Positions 58,766 through 64,000 of a stretch of 64,000 bases of DNA are shown piece by piece. The notes under the pieces are model-generated. The model was not told where the DNA came from and made no database searches. It saw only the letters and a list, made by a program, of their open reading frames with translations. The stretch spans positions 309,818 through 373,817 of the forward strand of contig JAYKAV010002564.1 in NCBI GenBank assembly GCA_035582835.1, given 5' to 3'. Both the position numbers and the translations under genes were made by a program. The stretch comes from Phoebastria nigripes (lineage: Eukaryota; Chordata; Aves; Procellariiformes; Diomedeidae). Position 1 is the first letter of the stretch; each line of letters starts with the position of its first letter.

Positions 58766-59344
58766 AGTACTGAGGGAGGCGGGAGGATACTGCGCTGGGA
58801 AATCAGAGGAGCAGGAGAAGGCCAGCGTAGGACCAGTCTTATCAGGATGCCCGCCCTCCCCCTCAGCGTAAGGTGGAAGCATGGGGGGGGAGTGGTGCAA
58901 AGGCACAGCTTGGGACCATACTGGGGGGCTGCCAGGTGCAGAGAGCAGCTGAAAATCAAGGAACCCCCCTCCCCACTCCTGGGTTACAGGAGTCACTGCC
59001 CCCCCCATACCATGCCTCCATGCCCATGCCTCCGGGGGGGTGGATGTGCCCACCCCTTCATCCCTCCTGCCTGCACACCCAGCGGAGATGGGGCAGCGCA
59101 TCTGCCTGGCTCAGCCCCCTGGTCTGGGGCCAGTGGTGTGGGCGGCAGAGCAACCCCTTGGCTCAGATGCTCGGTCTGGGGATAATGTCGGGGGACAGCA
59201 AGTCCCTCCACGACCCAGCTCGGGGGTGAGGATGACATCCCCCCCAGCCCAGACTCAACCCAAGGGAAACGGGGGAGCTCAGCACATCCCCTGACTCAGA
59301 CACCCCCTCCAAAGGGTAACGGAGTGGGAGACAAAGCTCCCCCG

Positions 59345-59640
59345 GACTGAGGTACCCCCCCCCGGGGGGCAGAGCATCCCCGCGGGGCACGGTAGGGTAG
59401 AGCATCCCCAGCCCAGCCCCACCCGGGGGGCAATGGGGAGCAAAGCCCCACCGGCCCAGCCCCACAGAGCATCCCCGGGGCGGGGCAAAAAGGGTAGAGC
59501 CCCCCGAGTCCAGCCCCACCAGGGGGGCAGAAGGTGGGCAGAGCATCCCCTGCCCGGCCCCGCCGGGGGCCACGGGGGCAGAGCATCCTCCTCCCGACTC
59601 CGCGGGGGGCGAAGCATCCCCCGTGGGCAGCGTGGGATCG
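59345..59640. repeat. GC-rich minisatellite with GCAGAGCATCCCC units
   Basis: Six to seven units of 40-55 bp containing GGGGGGCAGAGCATCCCC and CCCAGCCCCACC. Lies immediately inside the predicted first PPFIA4 intron. It creates long but meaningless open frames on both strands. Confidence 0.85.
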
Positions 59641-59661
59641 CCCGGCCCCACCCGCACTCAC

Positions 59662-59722
59662 CGACCGCCGAAGTCGCTGGAAGCCGCCGCCGCCGCCGCC
59701 GCGCCGCTGCCTCCCGCTGCCC
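59662..59722 (-). other. PPFIA4: Probable non-coding first exon of PPFIA4
   Basis: On the minus strand a GGC-repeat-rich segment ends GGTCG|GTGAGTG, a strong donor at 59661-59660. It sits in a CpG island directly below a row of GC boxes. Paired with the acceptor before 31689, it gives a 28-kb first intron, a layout common in liprin genes. The 5' edge is not defined by sequence; 59722 is only the start of the GC boxes. Confirmation needs transcript ends. Confidence 0.5.
59683..59702. repeat. (GCC)n triplet repeat in predicted 5' UTR
   Basis: About six perfect GCC units (GGC on the gene strand) within the predicted PPFIA4 non-coding exon. Such tracts are typical of CpG-island 5' UTRs and can vary in length. 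Confidence 0.85.
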
Positions 59723-59810
59723 GCCCCGCCCCGCCCCGCCCCCCCCACTGCGTCACCGTCCCCGCCTGGCCACGCCCCGCTAGCCACGCCCTCCCAAGTG
59801 GCCACGCCCC
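59720..59810 (-). promoter_or_regulatory. PPFIA4: CpG-island core promoter of PPFIA4
   Basis: Contains four or so overlapping GC boxes (CCGCCCC, 59721-59746), a CRE-like TGACGCA on the minus strand (about 59749-59756) and three CACGCCC boxes at 59771, 59785 and 59803. On the gene strand these read GGGCGTG: KLF/SP-type sites that also contain the hypoxia-response core RCGTG. No TATA box. The promoter role is inferred from composition and the adjacent donor. Confidence 0.55.
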
Positions 59811-59862
59811 GTGGGGTGAGGTGGGGGTCGGAGGGGGGCTAGAGGTGCGGAGGGGGCAAGAG

Positions 59863-60095
59863 CCCTCCTGGGGGGCAGAAAACTCCCCTGGGGGGCAGGG
59901 ACCTCCTTGGGGGGCAAGACCGCCCCTGGGGGGTAGGATCCCCCCTGGGGGGGCAGGAGCCCCCCTTGGGGGACAGAAAACTCGGGGGGGGGGCAAGAAT
60001 CCCCCTGCGGGGGGGGCAGAGAAGTCTCTTGGGGGGCAGGAACCCCCTTGGGGTTTAGTAGCCCCCAGGGGGGCAGGACTCCCCCGGGGGCCTCA
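59863..60095. repeat. ~20-bp self-complementary G-run minisatellite
   Basis: About ten to eleven units resembling CCCCCTTGGGGGGCAGGAAC. Each unit pairs a C-run with a G-run, so single strands can fold back, and the array has many runs of four or more G (quadruplex potential). It lies just upstream of the PPFIA4 CpG promoter. Confidence 0.9.
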
Positions 60096-61840
60096 TCCAC
60101 CCCTAGAGGCAGGGAGGCAGGAGCGGAGCTGGGCTGTGGGGCAGCCAAGCCCTGGGTGCCCCTTTCCCCCCCTGCCACGCTGGGAGCAAAGATGGGGCCA
60201 GGCGGTGAGCCCCATGCTCTGCCACGTCCCTCTCCTTGCCCTGCCGAGGCCTGGCTCCAAGCTGTGGGGGGATGGGGCACGTTGCCCCTCCTGATTTTGG
60301 CAAAACCGATCACCCTTGGCTCCCTCCCTGGGGACAGTCTCTCGCACCCTAAAATGGGATTTGAGACAGAGGCTGTCCATGAACTGCAGCGGGAGCAGCC
60401 GAAGGGCTAACCCGCCCCANCACCTGCCCAGCACAGGGAGGTGTCATTAGCAGATGAGCAATTAATTTGGGGCCCCTGAAACCACAAGATGCTGCTCCTA
60501 CCCTCGCACAGCCATCAGCATCCCTCAGGCATCCCTCACCCAGGCCATCACTGAGGAGCCCTTCTCAGCGATGCAGCAGGGGACAAGCAGGGGACCGGCG
60601 TCATCGGAGAGCAGCACCAGTTCCTTCATCTCACCAGGCTTTATCAGGGACGTCGAGCTCATTCATCAGTATTTTTGCTGGAGGACTTTGGGGAGGTCTC
60701 AGATAAATGCCACCAACCCGCTGGACGAGCAAGCGTGCTGGATCTGAACGCCGACTGGACTTGCAAACAACCACCTTCATGTTGCTTTTGTCCCGTCCTG
60801 GTAAAATTTCATCTGTTTTCCATGTGCCAGAGTTTTCCAAGCCGAGACAACCTCTACTTTTTAAAATTAATACTGTGATACAGTTCTCAAATAACAGTGG
60901 TGAATAGCATAGCCCAAGGAAAACATTTTCAAGTACCAAAGCGGCGGGTAAAGCGCNAGGATCTGTCAAGGAATGGCCTTTCCTGTCTGGGACGATCAAA
61001 ACTTTTCTCCATTGTCAGATATGTTCTTTGCTGATAAAATGCTTTTAACACATTTTAAGAAATGCTGAGAGAAAGAAATACAGTCAGGAACGTAAGTTAT
61101 ATACACCATTAGCTCCTGGCCATGCCTGGAAAGCAGAAGAAATGTACATTTCTCTATATCCCAAGCATTACCTCGCTCCAGCGAGGCACGAGAGCTGAAG
61201 CCACAGCTCTGAAAGCGTTTCACTGCGGCCCCAGCCTCCCGAGAGCCAGATCATCTCCTGTGGTCTTGTAGTAAAGGAACGCAGGTGGAAAATGCAGCAC
61301 ACTGGGGGCTGTTCGTTGCCTGTCAAGGGAGGGAGAGTGGGACAGGGCTTGTGCCGTTGGGTAAATCCCAAAGGAGNGGAGCCTCACAGTTTGGACACCC
61401 CCAGGACTGGCCAGGAATCCAAACCAGCATCTGCTCTTGGTGGCACCCAAATCCCCATTTCAGCATGGCACAAGCATTGAGGGGGGCACAGGCCCCGAAA
61501 TCGCCATCAGACTCTGGGCTGCCGCTCCCATTTTCCCTTTGCAGATCCTCGTTTGCAGCCGGTGACCACCCATCACCACGCCTGCAGGCGAGGGGTCGCC
61601 CGCCATGAAGGTGCGGGGTGGGCACTGGGAGCCGGTGGTGCAGGCTGCGCTCCTGGGCACTGATGGGTTGTTGTCTGTGGGGGGGCTCTGCCAGGGCACC
61701 CCGGGGTGGTGGCAGACACCCAGGGTCGGCGGCATGGCTGGAGCTGGGGGCTCAAGGGGCAGCGGGGGCAAGCGGGAGGGGGATCATGCAGGCATTGGCA
61801 CTGGGGAAGCACTCAGGGGGGCTGTGGGTGCAAGGGAGTT
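60096..61840. other. Intergenic spacer, no gene seen
   Basis: About 1.7 kb between the two minisatellites. Ordinary sequence with an AT-richer middle (60840-61170) and three Ns. No supported ORF, RNA or mobile element. Confidence 0.6.
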
Positions 61841-62389
61841 GTTACTGGGAGGGGCAATTGCCTCAGAGCCCCTCATGACTGGGAGGACTGGGAGGTGGTG
61901 CAAGTACCTCAGAGGTCCTCATTACTGGGAGGACTTGGGGGGGGGCACAATGATGTCAGAGGCCCTTGTTACTGGGAGGACTGAGTAGGGCAATTATCTC
62001 AGAGGTCCTCATTACTGGCAGGACTGGTGGGGGGAGCAATCACCCCAGGGGCCCTTGTTACTGGGAGGACTGGGGGGTGCAGAAATTGCCTCAGAGGCCC
62101 TCATTAGTGGGAGGACTGGGGGACAATCACCTCAGAGGTCCCTGTTACTGGGAGGACTGGGGGGCAGTTGCCTCAGAGACCCTCCTTACTGGAAGGACTG
62201 GAGGGGGGGATATCCCCCCAAGTGCCCTCCTTACTGTGAGGGGGCAATTACCTCAGAGGCCCTCGTTACCGGGGGAAAATCCCCCCGGAGGCCCTCCTCA
62301 CTGGGAGGACTGGTGGGGCGGTTGCCCGCAGGCCGTCGGTACTGGGAGGGCCGGGGGGACCAGCGCAGGGGCTGTTCTTACTGGGATGN
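61841..62389. repeat. ~43-bp minisatellite running into the assembly gap
   Basis: About 13 units with TTACTGGGAGGACTGGGGGG, then a C/A-rich spacer and CCTCAGAGGCCCTC. Unit length varies between about 35 and 48 bp. The last copy (TTACTGGGATG) abuts the Ns, so the gap probably lies within or at the end of the array. Confidence 0.9.
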
Positions 62390-62493
62390 NNNNNNNNNNN
62401 NNNNNNNNNNNNNNNNNNNNNNNNNNNNNNNNNNNNNNNNNNNNNNNNNNNNNNNNNNNNNNNNNNNNNNNNNNNNNNNNNNNNNNNNNNNNN
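62390..62493. other. Assembly gap (104 Ns)
   Basis: A continuous N run. It is placed between the minisatellite and the TMEM183A CpG island, where repeats and high GC commonly stop assembly. True length unknown. Confidence 0.98.
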
Positions 62494-62599
62494 CGCGCCG
62501 GCAGGGTCGCGGCCGGGTGACGTCATGGTCTCGCGCGGGGCGGGCGGGGGCGGCGCTGTCCCCGCTGTCCCCGCGGCCCCGCTGCGGCCCGGGCGGGAC
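62494..62599 (+). promoter_or_regulatory. TMEM183A: TMEM183A CpG-island promoter with consensus CRE
   Basis: Very GC- and CpG-rich sequence directly upstream of the start codon, with a perfect palindromic CRE TGACGTCA at 62518-62525. No TATA box. The upstream part is lost in the gap. Its role is inferred from position and composition. Confidence 0.7.
62518..62525. promoter_or_regulatory. Consensus cAMP response element
   Basis: TGACGTCA, the full CREB/ATF palindrome. Its last base is the A of an upstream in-frame ATG (62525), which argues that this ATG lies in promoter or 5' leader sequence. Confidence 0.75.
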
Positions 62600-62696
62600 A
62601 TGGCCCCGCGCGGCCGCCCCGACGCCGCCGCCATGCCCAAGAGGGGCGCCCGCAAACGCCTCAAGTTCCGGGCCGACGACGTGTGCTCCGAGCGCG
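62600..62696 (+). CDS. TMEM183A: TMEM183A coding exon 1 (5' end of gene)
   Basis: Encodes MAPRGRPDAAAMPKRGARKR LKFRADDVCSER plus G, closely matching the N-terminus of vertebrate TMEM183A (AMPKRGKRLKFRA.D.CS.R). Donor GCGCG|GTGAGG, phase 1. The start at 62600 aligns best with the mammalian protein. In-frame alternatives are 62525 (25 residues longer, overlapping the CRE) and 62633 (Met12, excellent GCCGCC ATG context). TMEM183A is a predicted single-pass membrane protein of poorly defined function; its membrane segment is in exons beyond this window. Confidence 0.92.
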
Positions 62697-63342
62697 GTGA
62701 GGAGCGGGCCGCGCCGGGGGCGGGGCGGCGGCCTGAGGGGAGCGGGGCCAGGCAGGGGCCCGGTCCTGCCGCGGGAAGACGGCCTGGGCTAGCTGGAGAG
62801 GAGGGCCGGGGCCGGGGCCTGAGGGACGAAGTGGCCTCGTCCGAGGGGTTGAGGGGCCTGGGCTTGGCCGGGGGAGGGGAGTTGGGGATGGTCCAGTCTC
62901 AACCGGGAGGCGAGCCGGGCCCACTCGGGCTTGTGGAGGGAGAGAGCTGTGAGGGGATCTGGCCTGATGCGGGAGTGTGGGGGTGAGCCGTCTTGGTCTG
63001 TGAAGAAGGAGCCTGGGCCTAGGGGATCAGCCAGGCATGAGTTAGGCTGTGTGCGGGGGCGGGCATGGAGTTTGGCCTTGGTTGAGGTGGAGGGAGAGGG
63101 AGAACTGGGCGGGGGGGTGGGTCCCCTGGGCCTGGTAGCCTGCTGGGCTGGAGGAGAGGCCTGCTGGGGGCTCCTGGCCCGCACCCCTCTGCTGGGGCTC
63201 CTTTTCCTGTTTGTGCACCTCCTGCTCAAGCNTCTGTTCCTATGGGGAGCGTCCCCTTGAGGGATCGCGGCTCTTAGACCTTCTATCCCCTCCCCTGTAA
63301 TCCACAATCCCGCTGACGCCCTGTCTCCCGACTCTCCTGCAG
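62697..63342 (+). other. TMEM183A: TMEM183A intron 1
   Basis: 646 bp, GC-rich at its 5' end as the CpG island tapers off, with one N at 63232. GTGAGG donor and CTCTCCTGCAG acceptor. Nothing else seen. Confidence 0.85.
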
Positions 63343-63432
63343 TGACAGTGGCAGATTATGCTAACTCAGACCCAGCTGTCGTGAAATCTGGACGGGTGAA
63401 AAAAGCTGTGGCCAATGCAGTTCAGCAGGAAG
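63343..63432 (+). CDS. TMEM183A: TMEM183A coding exon 2
   Basis: TG completes Val, then [20 protein letters not shown] and AVANAVQQE plus G. Nearly identical to mammalian TMEM183A over this stretch. Acceptor CTCCTGCAG, donor GAAG|GTGAGT, phase 1. The exon is too short for ORF listing. The next exon should begin close to VKSLCGLE but is not before 64000. Confidence 0.94.
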
Positions 63433-64000
63433 GTGAGTCTACACTGGGGAGCCTGCCTTCCCCAGGCTACCTCTGTGTTTTGCTGGCTGCTGCATGATGT
63501 GGGAAACTCCCCCTCCATGGCGTGAGAAAATCTGTCTCATTTGGTGCCTGAAAATTAGTCTGTGTTCCTCTGCAGAATCAGGTTTTTAGGATCTTAGGAG
63601 GTTTTGCAGAAAGCCTGTTGGAAGTCCAGTAAGAATTGCTGAGTCTTTGTTAGTGCCTGAAATGGAAGGCCTTTTTCCATTAACTATTGGGTGTTCTCTC
63701 CTGCTTGAAGCAGAAAATAACATAGGAGCCTTTATTGCTTTATTACCTCATATAAAACTGTAGACAACTTTATTAAAATTCTTTGCAGTGGGAATAAGGT
63801 TATGATAGTTCTGGCAAACGTGTTCCCCCCCTGTGCTGCAAGCTGCAAGGAGGTCTTTTGAGGGTGTTGCTGTTTCCTTGGTGAACTGTATAAACAAGCA
63901 GTTTCCTGGAAAGGTATTGCAATATTTTGTTACCTACTTCCTCCCTGGTTTTTAGCTTGGGAGCATTCTGAACTAACACACCCCGTTTGCTTGAGAAATG
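63433..64000 (+). other. TMEM183A: TMEM183A intron 2 (partial)
   Basis: 568 bp to the window end, AT-richer than the promoter region. No acceptor followed by TMEM183A-like coding sequence was found, so the gene continues outside the window. Confidence 0.8.

Larger units (their letters stand above)
31690..59661 (-). other. PPFIA4: 28-kb first intron of PPFIA4 (inferred)
   Basis: No gene, RNA gene or coding exon could be supported on either strand. Open frames here are short, lack family resemblance and have no coherent splice partners. Recognised contents are the tandem repeats at 35735-35870, 58430-58765 and 59345-59640, the solo LTR at 51590-52144, (GA)8 at 56273-56288, a T16 run at 55860-55875, a MEF2-type box at 33543-33552 and AT-rich blocks at 46556-46652 and 52680-52990. 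If the first exon is elsewhere, this is intergenic DNA. Confidence 0.55.

Noticed and set aside
59296..60313. ORFs of 110-223 codons on both strands around the PPFIA4 promoter
   Set aside because: They are rich in Gly/Pro/Ala/Arg and arise from GC-rich tandem repeats and CpG islands, with no domain or splice structure.
61966..62792. Long plus-strand ORFs of 184 and 245 codons reading repeated CYWEDWG-type peptides
   Set aside because: They are translations of the 43-bp minisatellite and cross the N gap. Codons follow repeat length, and the 3' part overlaps TMEM183A exon 1 in another frame.

Overview
This is vertebrate nuclear DNA, most likely from a bird. It has long spliced genes, GC-rich sequence with CpG-island promoters, GC-rich minisatellites, roughly 45 isolated single-N bases and one 104-base N gap. 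It also carries a solo LTR whose edge sequence I recognise from avian genomes. Two protein-coding genes can be read with confidence; the many other open frames look like chance or shadow frames.

PPFIA4 (liprin-alpha-4) occupies most of the window on the minus strand. I could place all 29 coding exons between 31589 (ATG) and 516 (TGA). Their phases agree at every junction, and they sum to 3696 nt, or 1231 residues plus stop. The product is a presynaptic/cortical scaffold: an N-terminal coiled-coil half, a serine-rich linker, three SAM domains and a C-terminal VRTYSC PDZ-binding tail. Exons 2-29 are packed into 516-23276. Coding exon 1 lies about 8 kb upstream at 31353-31589. A probable non-coding first exon with a GGC-repeat/GC-box CpG island lies near 59.66-59.75 kb, giving a 28 kb first intron. 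An alternative first exon (29235-29306) has its own ATG, an upstream in-frame stop and an in-phase splice donor, and would replace the first 79 residues by 24 others.

The 28 kb intron (31.7-59.7 kb) holds no gene that I can support. It contains a 555-bp solo LTR with a 5-bp target duplication (51590-52144), degenerate tandem repeats (35.7 kb, 58.4-58.8 kb, 59.3-59.6 kb) and some AT-rich blocks that could be regulatory.

TMEM183A starts on the plus strand at 62600. Two coding exons are visible (62600-62696 and 63343-63432) and the gene continues past the window end. Its CpG-island promoter carries a perfect CRE (TGACGTCA). The two genes are divergent, about 2.9 kb apart. The spacer contains a G-run minisatellite (59863-60095) and a roughly 43-bp minisatellite (61841-62389) that runs into the assembly gap. 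PPFIA4 and TMEM183A are also neighbours in human (1q32.1), which supports both identifications.

I did not find a novel multi-gene system. The items most worth checking are the alternative PPFIA4 first exon, the GC-AG intron after coding exon 8, the overlapping donors at exon 18, and the repeat-rich divergent promoter region.
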